A stretch of DNA of 64,000 bases from Cerasicoccus sp. TK19100 (GTDB lineage Bacteria; Verrucomicrobiota; Verrucomicrobiia; Opitutales; Cerasicoccaceae), in assembly GCF_027257155.1 (NCBI RefSeq), contig NZ_JAPWDU010000003.1, forward strand, positions 682,001 through 746,000. The letters are read 5' to 3'. Below, piece after piece: positions 1 through 14,000 of the stretch. The translations under genes were made by a program, and so were the position numbers. The stretch's first letter is position 1, and the number at the start of each line of letters is the position of its first letter. The notes beneath the pieces are model-generated. The model saw nothing but the letters and a program-made list of their open reading frames with translations, searched no databases and was not told where the DNA came from.

Positions 1-1
1 T

Positions 2-655
<654 letters not shown>

Positions 656-680
656 GTTGCGGCAACATCGTTTCACTTTC

Positions 681-712
681 AGCGGACGGCCATAGTGGTC
701 GTCCGCTTTTTG
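681..712 (+). terminator. Rho-independent terminator of katG
   Basis: An 11-bp stem (681-691 with 697-707, one G-T pair) has a 5-base loop (ATAGT) and runs into five T. It begins 25 bases after the katG stop. There is no matching A-run on the left, so it serves the + strand only. Confidence 0.85.
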
Positions 713-722
713 TTGGCGATTA

Positions 723-1799
723 TCAAACGGCGGCCTCGTTAAAATACTTTCGGCGAAACCAGAAGGCCAGGCTCACGAGACCGATCATCACGGGCACTTC
801 CACCAGTGGCCCAATGACGGCGGCAAACGCCGCGCCGGAGCCGATGCCAAACACCGCCACGGCTACCGCAATGGCGAGCTCGAAGTTGTTGCTGGCCGCG
901 GTGAAGCTGAGCGTCACGCTTTGGCGGTAATCCGCGCCAACCCATTTGCCCATCAGGAAGCTGACGATGAACATGATCAGGAAATAGATCGTCAGCGGAA
1001 TTGCGATGAGGAGGACGTCCATCGGCAGCTCCAAAATCTTGTCTCCCTTAAAGCTGAACATCAGCACGATCGTGAACAGCAGGGCAATGAGTGTCAGCGG
1101 GCTGATGCGCGGGATAAACTTTTTCTCATACCAATCGCGTCCCTTGAGTTTTACCCCGATGAGGCGCGTTAGCATGCCGCCAAAAAACGGGATGCCCAGA
1201 TAGATCAGCACGCTGATGGCGACCTCGCTCATCGTGATCGAGACTACGCTGCCTTCGAGCCCAAACACGCCGGGCAGCCACGTGATAAATACCCAGGCGT
1301 ATAGGCTGAAAAAGACGACTTGGAAAACACTGTTGAAGGCGACCAGGCCGGCAGCGTATTCGTTGTCACCCTCAGCGAGCTCGTTCCACACGATCACCAT
1401 GGCAATGCAGCGCGCCAAACCGATCAAGATGACGCCGGTCATGTATTCCGGATGACCGCGCAAAAAGATGATCGCGAGGACAAACATCAGTACCGGACCG
1501 ATGATCCAGTTTTGCACGAGCGATAGGGTGAGCACCTTTACATTGCGAAACACGCGGTGCATCTCCTCGTAGCGAACCTTCGCCAGCGGCGGATACATCA
1601 TGAGGATCAGGCCTATGGCAATGGGCACATTCGTCGTGCCCACTTGGAATTGGCTCAGAAATGCGTCCGCGCCATCCCAAAGGGCACCAATCGCCACGCC
1701 CAGCCCCATGGCGAGAAATATCCAAAGCGTTAAAAAGCGATCGAGAAACCCCAGCTCTTTTTTGCAAGGCGGGCAATTTGCGGTTTTTGCTTGGTTCAT
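723..1799 (-). CDS. acr3: ACR3 family arsenite efflux transporter
   Basis: A 358-residue inner-membrane carrier that exports arsenite, driven by the proton gradient. About ten hydrophobic helices are visible. The family marks are the helix [16 protein letters not shown], with the Cys needed for metalloid recognition, and [21 protein letters not shown] followed by a Glu in GPLVEVPVM. The N-terminus carries a CPPC motif. The length is normal for ACR3. The ATG at 1799 leads straight into the family's N-terminal pattern. It stands alone: no arsR, arsC or other ars gene is adjacent, so regulation by a local ArsR is not evident. It converges with katG. Confidence 0.93.
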   Translation of the reverse strand: MNQAKTANCPPCKKELGFLDRFLTLWIFLAMGLGVAIGALWDGADAFLSQFQVGTTNVPIAIGLILMMYPPLAKVRYEEMHRVFRNVKVLTLSLVQNWIIGPVLMFVLAIIFLRGHPEYMTGVILIGLARCIAMVIVWNELAEGDNEYAAGLVAFNSVFQVVFFSLYAWVFITWLPGVFGLEGSVVSITMSEVAISVLIYLGIPFFGGMLTRLIGVKLKGRDWYEKKFIPRISPLTLIALLFTIVLMFSFKGDKILELPMDVLLIAIPLTIYFLIMFIVSFLMGKWVGADYRQSVTLSFTAASNNFELAIAVAVAVFGIGSGAAFAAVIGPLVEVPVMIGLVSLAFWFRRKYFNEAAV

Positions 1800-2011
1800 T
1801 TTTTAATTACTTAGATCAGCATATTCAGAGGGATGCATATACTGTCAAATGAGAATTATATTCCTTTCATTGGCGGAGTCATTAAATTAGCTGCTATCAG
1901 TTGCTAAGCCAGTTTTGCTGCTCACGTGCTCGAGTGGGTCTTTCGGGGTAGTGTCTTTCCTTTATGAGGTGTCTACCAAAAGGCATGGGTGTTTGGTTAG
2001 CGGAACTCTGA

Positions 2012-2040
2012 TTGTGAACAAAATTCGCTTGGCATATTAG
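2012..2040 (+). promoter_or_regulatory. candidate sigma70-type promoter of the giant Rhs gene
   Basis: TTGTGA (2012-2017), a 17-base spacer and TATTAG (2035-2040) lie about 50 bases before the ATG at 2092. It is the best-spaced pair seen in this gap. It is a guess from sequence only. Confidence 0.3.
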
Positions 2041-2091
2041 GAAATATCCCTTTTGTGTGTGCTCACTAACTACGACCATCTGTACTGCTCT

Positions 2092-5000
2092 ATGCGCTTT
2101 TTTATCACATTATTCGTGTCCTTATTTGCACTGTCTTCACCTGTCTTGGCGAAGAGTAAACATCAATCTCGTGATGGCGGAGGCGACTTCTGGTTCTGGA
2201 ACAATGCGTTCAGTAAGGGCAATGGCCCGGATAATTGCGTGGAGTATTACTCATGGGGTTATTACGGAAAGAAGAAGAGGCATTCCTGTTGGAACTGGTG
2301 GTGTGACGACGACGATGAGCCTGTTGATGAAGCACCCGAGGCTGTCCTTTATGCCGATCCTTTAGAGGGGTATCAGCCGCTGAAGGTCTGGTTCTCCGCA
2401 AAATTATCCGAAGATGATTATGGCGTCACTAGTGTGTCTTGGGACTTTGGTGATGGCTCATATTCCACAGAAGATGCCCTTTGGTATGAATATACCCAGC
2501 CCGGTGATTATACCGTGACGCTGACCGTTTGGGATTGGGCAGGACAGTCGGATACCGAAACGCTCACGGTGACGGTGCTGCCTTTGCCAGCACAGCGTGT
2601 GGTCGAAGGTATCTTGGCTTACTACGATTTCTCCTCTGGTGCGGGTGACACCGTTTTTGACCGTTCGCAGACTGGCGAATCCATCAATCTGCTAATGGAT
2701 GATCCGAGAAAAACAGCTTGGCTGGAGTGTGGCGGATTGGCGCTGGAGGAGCCGACGATGGTCCAGAGCTATGGCTCAGCAGATAAGATAATCAATTCGG
2801 TTAAGCATTCCCATGAAATCACTGTTGAGCTCTGGGTCGACCCAGCTGAAACGCAACCGGGTGACGGTGGCATGCTCTTCCAGATCGCAACCGTTGGCCC
2901 GAATAATGCCAAGCTGGATGTGGTCCGCTGGAATAACTTGTACCGCGTGCGCTATCGCTCAAAAGAGCATGGCAAAGAAAATAAGATTTACAGCTCAGTG
3001 GGATGCGCGGGCTCCGGGCTGACGCATATTGTTTTCACTCGCGAACACCGTCACCATAAGGGGCGTCTCTATATCAACGGTGAAAGGGTTGCCACGGCGA
3101 AGATGACCGGCACGATTTTCAGCCGTAATGAACCTTATGCCGTCGGTTTGGGGGCAGATTTGGATAATGGCGCTTGGCCTTGGCTTGGTGATTACTTCTT
3201 GAGCGCCGTTTATGGGCGGGCACTGTCCGAAGATGAGGTCATGCAAAACTATCTCGCGGGCCTGCCGAGCGACAACAGCGTCCAGGCAGTTATCACCGCG
3301 GATCCAGTTTCTGGCGATGCGCCACTCACGGTGAACTTCAGTGCCGAAGATTCTTCGAGCTGCCATGGTGCTATCGTCGATTATGCTTGGGACTTTGGCG
3401 ACGGCGCGACTGGCTCTGGTTTAAGCGTTTCCCATGATTATTTGGAGGGTGGGCTATTTGAGGCCGTTCTGACAGTGACTGCCGGTGACGGTGCTATTGC
3501 CAGCTCGACGGTGCTTATCGATGTGGCTGTGCCCAATCTGCCGCCCGCTATCGCGATTCAATCACCCGTAAGCGGCCAGACCTACACCGACGCTGAGATA
3601 CCGACCTTTGCCGCCTTGGCCAGCGATAGTGATGGCTCTGTGGTCTCGGTGGAGTTTTTCATTGATGGCGCTTCTATTGGTGCCGGAATACTCAACGCTA
3701 CGACAGGCTACTACGAACTAAGCCTGGCTTCCCCATTGAGCGCTCAGGAAGACGTTTACCTCGTTGCCGCTATGGCGACCGATGATGATGGTGCAACGGG
3801 TTTGAGTCAGGATGTTGGTTTCCGGGTGGAGTCCGCCAATGCGGCACCGACAGTCGAAAATGTCACCTTTACGATGCTTGAAGATGGCATCCTAAGCTGG
3901 AGCCTGACCGGACAGGATGCTAACGGGGATGCGCTGACGCTAGCAATTGTTGATGCACCTGCCAGCGGCGAGCTCCTGGCCATTAATCAGGAGCCCGGCG
4001 AGAATGTCCTCACTGGTCAGTATGTGCCACCCGCGAATGCCTTTGGCGAAGTTACGTTTACTTACGAAGCCAGTGATGGGCAACTGAGCTCAAACATCGG
4101 AACCGTGATCGTGGATGTGCAAGCGGTCAACGATGCGCCAACTGGTTCATTGCCGCCGGTTACGGTCGCTGAAGACAGCGATCCCACAATCATTGATTTG
4201 CTGACGGCATTCTCCGATGTGGATGATGGAGTTGGTGCGCTAACTTTTTCGGTTCAGTCAAACTCCAATCCCGGCTTGGTGACGCCTTCGATCAGCAGTT
4301 CTTCGCTGTCGCTACTTTATGCTGCTGACGCCGAGGGATTATCAAGCATTGTTATCCGTGGAACAGACCCAGCCGGGGATTACGTGGACGTAGCGTTCGC
4401 GGTTACGGTCAGTGATGTGAACGATGCGCCGGTCATTACGAGCAGCCCGGTCACCAGCGTCGATGAAGGCACCCCTTATAGTTACACGATTACCGCAGAA
4501 GATATCGATGCTGGCGATGTGGTTACCATTACTACTGGTAGCTTGCCTGCTTGGTTAAGTTTTGACGGGGATACTTTAAGCGGCACGCCTGAAAACACTG
4601 ATGTCGGGGATTATAGCATTAACGTAGCGGCAACCGATGCCGATGGTGCCATGGATGCCCAAGTCTTCACGTTGGTAGTCAACAATGTCAATGATGCGCC
4701 AGTGGCCCTCGCGGCAAGCTTGGCAACGGATGAAGATACTGCCCTGAACGGAACCCTGAGCGGAAGCGATGATGACGGTGATGCGTTGGCTTTTGCTGCG
4801 GCGACACAACCTGTTCACGGCGCTCTCTTGATCAACCCGGATGGTTCGTTCACTTACACGCCGGTTGCCGATTATAATGGGCCGGACTCTTTTACTTTCA
4901 AGGTCTCAGATGCTTCGGAAACTTCTGATCCAGCACTGGTCTCTTTGACCATCCATCCGATCAATGACTTGCCAACCGCTGCCGTTGAACCGTTTACCGT

Positions 5001-8000
5001 CGATGAAGATACGCCTACGCCAGTCACGGTGAACGCCAGTGATGTGGATGGCGATACGCTTGCCGCGGCCATTAGTTCGGTCAGCGGTGGCACGCTGACT
5101 GGTGACCTACTGTCGGGGTATGTTTTCACGCCCGATGAGAATTACTTTGGTGCTGCCTCGTTTGAGATCGAGATCAGCGACGGCAACGGCGGAGTGGTTA
5201 CGCTGACAGAAGATTTCACCATCAACGCCATCAATGATGCGCCGGTAGCGGACGCGCTCTCTGTAGAAACCGACGAAGATTCGCCGATTGCCATCACGCT
5301 CACTGGTTCGGACATTGACGGCGATTCCTTGATTTACGCCATCGTCACAGCTCCGGCCAACGGAAGCCTCAGCGGCACTGCGCCAAACCTGACCTACACA
5401 CCTTCCGAGAATTACTTTGGCGAAGATAGCTTCACTTTTACTGTCGATGATGGTGCAGAAACGTCTGCCGTTGCTGCCGTGAGCATCACAGTTACGCCGG
5501 TCAATGACGCGCCCGCCTTCAGCTCGGCACCGATCACGGTTGTGGATGAAGATGCTGCTTATAGCTACTTGGTGTCAGTGGATGATGTGGATGCGGGGGA
5601 TACGGTCACGATAACTGCGTCCGTGTTACCGACTTGGTTGACCTTCGATGGAACGACGCTCAGCGGCACGCCAACCAACGACGAAGTGGGGGATCATGAT
5701 GTTGTCCTAACTGCCACGGATGTTGCTGGAGACTCGGTCACCCAAAGCTTCGTCATTGCAGTAATTAATGTCAATGACGCCCCCGTTGCTACTGCCGCGA
5801 CCTTCACTACGGCAGAGGATGTGGCGTTGAGCGACGCTCTCAGTGGCAGCGATGATGATGGAGATGAACTCACATTTGCCGTTGTTGATTCACCCGAACA
5901 CGGGCTGGTCGTGTTGAACGCTGACGGTTCCTTCACCTACACACCTTCCGAGAATTACTTTGGCGAAGACAGCTTTACCTTTACGGTAGACGATGGTGCG
6001 GAAACGTCTGGCGTTGCTGCCGTGAGCATCACAGTTACGCCGGTCAATGACGCGCCCGCCTTCAGCTCGTCACCGATCACGACTGTCAATGAAGATGCCG
6101 CATACAGTTATTTGGTGTCAGTGGACGATGTGGACGCGGGGGATACGGTCACGATAACTGCGTCCGTATTGCCGACTTGGTTGACCTTCGATGGAACGAC
6201 GCTCAGTGGCACGCCAACCAACGACGAAGTGGGGGATCATGATGTTGTCCTAACTGCCACGGATGTTGCTGGAGACTCGGTCACCCAAAGCTTCGTCATT
6301 GCAGTGATTAATGTCAATGACACCCCCGTTGCTACTGCCGCGACCTTCACTACGGCAGAGGATGTGGCGTTGAGCGATGCACTCAGTGGCAGCGATGATG
6401 ATGGAGATGAGCTCACGTTTGCCGTTGTTGATTCACCCGAACACGGGCTAGTCGTGTTGAACACTGACGGCTCCTTCACCTACACACCGGCTGAGAATTA
6501 CTTTGGCGAAGACAGCTTTACCTTTACGGTCGATGATGGCGCTGAAACGTCTGCCGTTGCTGCCGTCAGCATCACAGTTACTCCGGTCAATGATGCGCCA
6601 GTTGCCTTGGCTGATAGCTTTGAAGTGGATGAAGACACGAGCTTTGCGGGACAACTGGCCGGAACTGATGTGGAAGAAGATGTGCTCACCTATGCCATCG
6701 TGACACAGCCGAGTCACGGCAGTGTGGCGTTGGGCGCGGCAGGTGCCTACGAATACACTCCAGCGCCCAACTATGATGGGCCGGACAGTTTTCAGTTTAC
6801 GGTATCAGATGGGGCCATTACATCGCCTGCGGCAGAAGTGACCATCGAGGTGCGAGGCGTCAATGATGACCCCGTGGCTTCAGTCGATCCGTTTACGGTG
6901 ACCGAGGACACGCCAACTCCGATTGTTGTAGTGGCGTCGGACTTGGATGGAGACGTCCTGACGGCCACGATACTAAGTGCGGAAAATGGCGTGCTTACAG
7001 GCAACCTGACGGATGGTTTCCTCTTTACGCCGGATGCAGATTATTATGGCGCTGCTTCGTTTGCCATTGAGATCGATGACGGGAATGGCGGTCTGGTTAC
7101 GCTAAACGAGTCTTTCCTCATTCAGCCGGCCAATGATGGGCCGAGCATTGTGCTTAATGACTTCTCGACGAATGAAGATACGCTCTATGCAGGCTCCTTT
7201 AGCGTGGATGATATGGATGGGGATGCATTGACCGTTAGCGTGCAAGCGGAGCCGACTAATGGTGTCTTAACGCTAAATACGGATAACACTTTCTCATACC
7301 TCCCAAGCGAAAATTATTTTGGAACGGATTCCTTTACGCTCGCCGTGAATGATGGCGAGACCGAGGTGACTGCCACGGCGAATATCGCAGTGCTTCCGGT
7401 TAATGACGCTCCGGTGGCTTTGGATCAGACCGTGCAGACCGACGAAAACGTGGCGGCAAGCATTACTCTGGCTGGTACTGATGTCGAGGGATCACCCCTG
7501 ACTTTCCGTATTTCCAGCCTTCCGCTACAAGGGGTTATCACGAAAGCAAATGGCCAGGAAATAGCCTCTACGAGTGTGGAAATTACCGCAGCAGATTTGC
7601 CGCTAATTTACACACCGCCTTCTGGTTTCTTCCAGGTGGATCGCTTTTACTTTGTAGCCAACGATGGAGATTTAGACTCTGCCGAGGCAAAGGTGTTGGT
7701 CAGCGTTACGCCCGAACCGCGCACGAAGACATATACCGTTCAAGATGACTTTCGAGAAGGTTTTCTGGAAAATCTGACGACGCAGGAAGACCCGAACTAC
7801 CTGACGACTCAGGAAAATCTTGAGTCTTTCAACTACATGTGGATGCCGATCTACACTCGGGGAACCATTGCCCGGATTGACATCTATACGGGGCAAGTAA
7901 TTGGCGAGTATTGGACTGAGCCCAATCATGATTACTGGAGCATTCCGGAAAACCCTGGTGACCCATATCCTTCACGGGTGGCGCTTGATGCACAAGGCAG

Positions 8001-11000
8001 CGTCTGGGTGGCGAATTTCCGCACTGGTTCGATCGTTAAAATCGTAACTCCGGAAAGCGAGCAGTGGGTCGACCGCAATGGCAACGGCGAGCTTGATACT
8101 TCCTCTGGCTTGGGCGACTTGCGTTTCTGGGGCGCAAGCACGCTACCGGAAAACGCCGCTGACGTCGCCACCGATGAACTCGTCGTCATGCACATTGAGA
8201 CGGGTATTTCGCAACTGCGGTTCATCACCATTGACCAGTTCAACAACATATGGGCAGCAGGCACTGGAGGCAGCGGCTGGAAATATTTTGACGGGGAAAC
8301 GGGTGAACTGTTGCGAACCGAGCCAAACAATGGCTATGGCGGTTATGGCGGCTACATCTTCAACGATACGATCTTCTCCGCTGGCAGCAAGTTCCTGCAT
8401 TGGAACGTCAATGATCCAATCGGCAATACCAATGCGAATTGGGATGGCGTTGTCGGTGGCAACTGGTCTTCGGCCCGGGATAGCCAGGGCAATGTGTGGG
8501 TAACCAAAGACTGGCATGATTACATTTATAAGTATTCAGAGGACGGTGAGCTTATTGGTCGGTATAAGCATGGCTCCCGCTGGTCGATGGGTATCGCTAT
8601 AGATTCCAATGACCACGTCTGGGTATCGCATTCTCACTGTTCCAAATCGGTGGGCCATTTGCTGCCTGATGGCACATGGGTTGGGAATGTGACGGTTGCC
8701 AACCACGGGCCGGTTGACTTGGCCTTTGACCGTCGTGGATTCCTGTGGGTCAGCGGCACGCCGGGTATCGTGCAGCGTATCAATACCCAGGGTGGACCGA
8801 TCGGTGCCGATGGCGTAACGCCGGTTGGCGAGGTTGATTTGCAAACGCCCTGGCTTAAGGGCCCACTGTGGACCTATGGCAAATTTACCGGGCGTAGCAC
8901 GGAATTAACACCGGGCGCTGGCAGTTGGCGTGTGACTTATGATAGTGAAATTCCTTCTGCGCAGTGGGGTAGCGTGGTTTGGAACGCTTATCTATGCAAC
9001 GACTCGGACGTCGAAGTACGTGTGCGCTTGAGTGAGAATGGTGTTAATTTCGATGAGTGGCAGACCCTGACATTGGAAGAGCCAATTCCTGCCGGCATGG
9101 GGCGCTACATCCAAGTTGAAGCCTCCCTTACTTCCGCGAGCACGGGTCATCGGGCCATCTTAAACGACCTCACAGTCGGTACCCTTGGCTACGATGAGCC
9201 CGTGGCAGATCGCTTCTGGACGGTTGATCCGGGTGACGACATTGATGGGCTTTGGCCGGAGACCATTCAATTGCGTGGCGCACTTTGCCGCTCAGACCAT
9301 GAAATCGAAATCGATCCAACCTATAGCTGGACGCAGATCAGCGGTCCGGGTGTTATAACCTTTAATGATTCCTCCAGCATTGCGCCTGCGATTGTTTCGG
9401 TCACGCAGCCGGGAGATTATGTTGTGCGTTTCACTGGCGAGTTTGAAGGCGAGGTGCGCTCGCAAGATTTGAATATCCACCTGGTTCCTTTCAACAAGGC
9501 ACCTTATGTCAATGGTGGTGATAACTTCTTTGTGCGCGGGCCGAACGTTGCTGCACAACTGCAAGGCGTTGTTCGTGATGATGGTCTTCCGGAAGGAGAA
9601 GCGCTCAATGTTACCTGGCGCAAAGCTTTTGGTCCGGGAGGTGAGGAGACCGTTAACTTTAGTGACATCTCCGACCCTGAGGCCACCGTTACCTTTACCG
9701 AGGCTGGCATCTATCTATTGGAGCTTGTGGCCAACGATTCTGAGTTTGAGACGGTCAAATGCGTTGAAGTTCGCGTTGGTGCCAGCTGTGAGGCGAACAT
9801 ATCCGGTGGCCTCTACGCATGGTGGCAGGCCAACTGTGACCACATCGACCACATTCATGGTAATGTCGGCTTCCCTGAAAACTATCTCGACGAAAATGAT
9901 GAACCTGAGCCCGCGTTTGCGGATGGCGAAGTCGCCGCTGGGTTCCTATTTGATGGCGTAGATGATCGCATCACGGTATTTGAGTCGCCGAGCTTGGACA
10001 TCGGCGGTCTTCGGGGGCTGAGTTTTGAATTCTGGGTCAAGCCGGATCGCTCTCGCGATGACACTCTGCTGGAGTTCGCAGAGCTGGACGCGACCGGAGT
10101 TTCCATTCGCACCTATAGTGGTGACGGCATCATTTTTGATGTGGTGGGCGAGGATGGAACCAGCCACGCCATCTCCGTGGATTCCGGATTATCCATTGGC
10201 AATTGGAATCACGTTGCCGCCATTTGGAACCGTGGAACCGGCCTGGCTGAGATTTATATCAATGGAACTTGGCGGACCGGCGTGCGCTTTGCCGAAACGG
10301 ATTTTATCGCTAACACCAAGGGCGATCTGTTCTTTGGCAGTAATCGGGATAACAATGATGCATTTGATGGTGTGATGGATGAAATCACCATGTATAATCG
10401 CGCCATCAACCCCGATGAAGTATGGGCGATTTATTCGGCTGGCGAGATTGGCAAGTGCCCGCCCAATACCAATCTGGCTCCTGAAGTCGATGCCGGCGGC
10501 CTGTATGTCTTACAGGATATTTCGCAAAGCCTCCGCCTGAATGGATTCGTATCGGATGATGGTGTCCCGGCAGGGTTCCCGGTTGAGCATTTCTGGGAGG
10601 TTAGTAGCGGCCCTGGTGACATTGTTTACCTGGAGGGCGATGAGGCCTCGCTCGATCCATTGGTGCAATTCACCGCTGAGGGTTATTACTCGCTAAGCCT
10701 CTACGCGACCGATGGCGAATATGTGTTGGAGGATGTTGCGACCATCGTAGTCGGGCAGCCCTGTGAGGTTGACGCACCGGACAGCTTGGTCGCCTGGTTC
10801 AAGGGCGAAGGCACGACTCAGGACGCCACTGGTGCTAACAACGGTTATGCGATCAACGGCATCGCCTACGCGGATGGAAAAGTTGGTCAGGCAATGCAGT
10901 TTAATGGCTCACGCAGTATCCGCGTGTTTTCTTCGCCGGAGATTGATTTGAACAATTCGGCTGAGGGCTTCACCATTGAGTTCTGGGTTCAGCCCGGTCA

Positions 11001-14000
11001 AGACGCCTCCCGTAATATCTTCAGCTACAATGAACTTGGCGATACGGGCCTGAGCATGTGGTTCCGCCACCTTGATATGGGCGGAAATTTTGGCGATGAC
11101 ACTCGATATGAGTGGTATATCGAACAACCAGGCGGCGCGACGCGGATCGAATTATTCGACAGCCAAATTTTGCCGGTGGTCTTTAACCGCTATCACTTCG
11201 CCTTGGTCTATGACCGGACGTTGGGCGTGCTGCGCATGTTCCGCGACGCCCAACTCGTTGCCGAAACCACGGTCGGAGATATCGAGATTCCGACGCAAGG
11301 GGATCTCTATATCGGTGGTTATACCAGTTGGACAAAATTCAATGGCCTCTTGGATGAGTTTAGCATCTACAATCAGCCACTTGCTCCGGAAGAAATCGGC
11401 GCAATCTATGCCGCTGATACAGTGGGCAAGTGCCTGCCTTCGAACAATCAGGCTCCTGTTGTGTCTGCCGGGCAAGATTCTGGCCTGGTCACCTCCGCTG
11501 ACCGTTTGCGCCTACAGGGGGTCGTTACCGATGACGGACTCCCCGAGTCGCAAAGCCTTTCGATCAGTTGGCGTCAAATTGACGGCCCCGATGGCGTGGT
11601 ATTTGCCGATCCGTCCGAGCCACAAACCACGGCGACTTTCCCCGAGGAAGGTCTCTACGAACTCGAATTGGTGGCGAGCGATGGGCTGAAGCGTTCCAGC
11701 GATGTAGTGGTGGTTCAAGTGGGTGCCGGTTGCGGACTGGGTGCCTCGAGTTCGCTGGTTGGCTGGTGGCCGGGCAATCGAAACTTTGAAGACGTGATTA
11801 ATGGCAATCATGGTGGCCCGGTGCGCATGAGCTTCACCAATGGCCACGTGGGCAGTGCCATGAGTTTTGACGGGACGGGGCTGGTGCGTATTGCGCAAAG
11901 CGACGAAACGGACCTCGGCGCCTCGGCGGAAGGCTTCACGATCGACTTCTGGGTCAAGCCGGGCGTGGACGCCTCTCGCACGGTGTTTGAGTTTGTTGAT
12001 CCCGATGTCTCAGGGCCGCGCATGGGCTTCTGGCATGAAGACCGGGGAGGAAACTTCGGTGACGACACGCAAAATCATTGGTTTATTGAGCAGCCAGGCG
12101 GAACAACCTTGGAAGCAGTTGGCCCGGTATTGCCAGTCGTTTTCGATCTTTACCACATTGCGTTGGTTTATGATCGGCAGGCCGGATCGATGCGCATGTA
12201 TCGTAACGCCGTGCTGGATGCAGAGGTGATAGTCGGCGATATACCGATTCCCACTAAAAAGGATTTGTATTTAGGCGGCTACCCGGACCGGGGCAACAAA
12301 TTCTCCGGTTACCTGGATGAGTTCAGCATCTATGACCGGCCACTTCAACCTGAACAAATTGCCTCAACCTATGCTGCAGGGTCTACGGGCAAATGCCTGC
12401 CGACGGACAATGCGGCGCCCTCGGTCTACGCCGGGGAGGATACCGGAATCCTATCATCCACTGGTTCGCTCAATTTGTCAGGCGCAGTCAGCGACGATGG
12501 TAAGCCGGGCGAGAGCCCACTGACGATCAGGTGGACCCTTCTCAATGGCCCAGCGTCGGTCAGCTTTGCTGATCCATTCAACCCGACAACCTCGGTGAGT
12601 TTTACCTCCGATGGAACTTATGAATTACAACTCTCGGCCAGTGATGGTTTGGCGACGAGCGTCGATGTGGTTGTCGTTCAAGTGGGACAGTCCTGCACCT
12701 TGGGCGCCGATACCGACTTGGTGGCCTGGTGGCCAGGCAACCGCAACTATGACGATGTCATCGGTGGTCATCATGGCGGACCGGTGCGGATGAATTTTGC
12801 TAACGGCCATGTGGGCAGCGCGATGCACTTCGATGGCTCCGGCTATGTGCGCGTGAATGCCTCGCCGGATCTGGATGTGGGCCATTCGTCCGATGGCTTC
12901 ACGATTGAGTTCTGGAGCGATATCGATGCGGATCGTAGCGCTAGCTTCTTTGGTTGGCTGGGTGTGGACGGCTACATGAACATTTTCCACCGCGACATGA
13001 ACGGGGGCTTTGGCGACGACACCCGGTATGAGCTGAATATTGACCAGGCCGATGGCTCGCGAGTTAGCCTGGTGGGTGCCACCTTGGAAGACTTTAACGG
13101 GTGGCGACATCTGGCCATTGTCTATGACCCGGAAACCGATCTGCTGCGACTGTATCTAAATGCTGAAATCTATGCCGAAACCATTGTAGCTGACTTGACC
13201 GCGCCAACTGACGGCGAGCTCTATTTAGGGGGCTACATCACTTGGTCTAAAACAATTGGCAAGCTAGATGAATTCAGTGTCTATCGTCGTGCGCTCATGC
13301 CCGAGGAGGTCAGCGCGATCTATGAGGCAGGCGTCGTCGGCAAATGCCTGCCGACCGCGAACGATGCTCCGGTGGTCTACGCGGGCGAAGATACGGGCGT
13401 GACGGGTATTGGCGTAAACCTGACCTTGCAAGGCAATGTGGTGGATGACGGACTTCCCGGCACATCCGAATTGGAGATCGCATGGACTCAACTTAACGGC
13501 CCGGGGACCGCGATTTTTGCCGATTCAAGCTCGCCGGTGAGCTCTGTTAACTTCAGCTCCGAAGGCATCTATGAGTTGCAGCTATCGGCTCACGATGGTC
13601 TGGACCTTGCCACGGATGTTGTGGTCGTCCAGGTTGGTCCTGGTTGCGGGTTGGGCTTATCGGATTCACTGGTCGGCTGGTGGCCCGGCAATCGTAGCTA
13701 CGAGGATATCATCTTTGATAATGATGGCCGGCCGGTTCGGATGAGCTTTACCGATGGCCACGTTGGTAGCGCCATGAACTTCGACGGCTCGGGCTATGTG
13801 CGCATCGCGCAAAGCGCTGAAACCGATTTGGGCGCTTCGTTAGATGGCTTTACCATTGATTTCTGGGTCAAGCCAGCTGCGGACGCTTCCAAGAATGTAT
13901 TTGGCTTCGTGGGCCCGGATAATTCCGGACCTCGCATGTGGTTCTGGCACGAAGACCGTGGAGGGAATTTTGGCGACGATACGCAATACCATTGGCGAAT

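Noticed and set aside
2053-2091. TTG start for the giant gene
   Set aside because: It would put 13 polar residues before the signal peptide; the ATG at 2092 gives a normal one.
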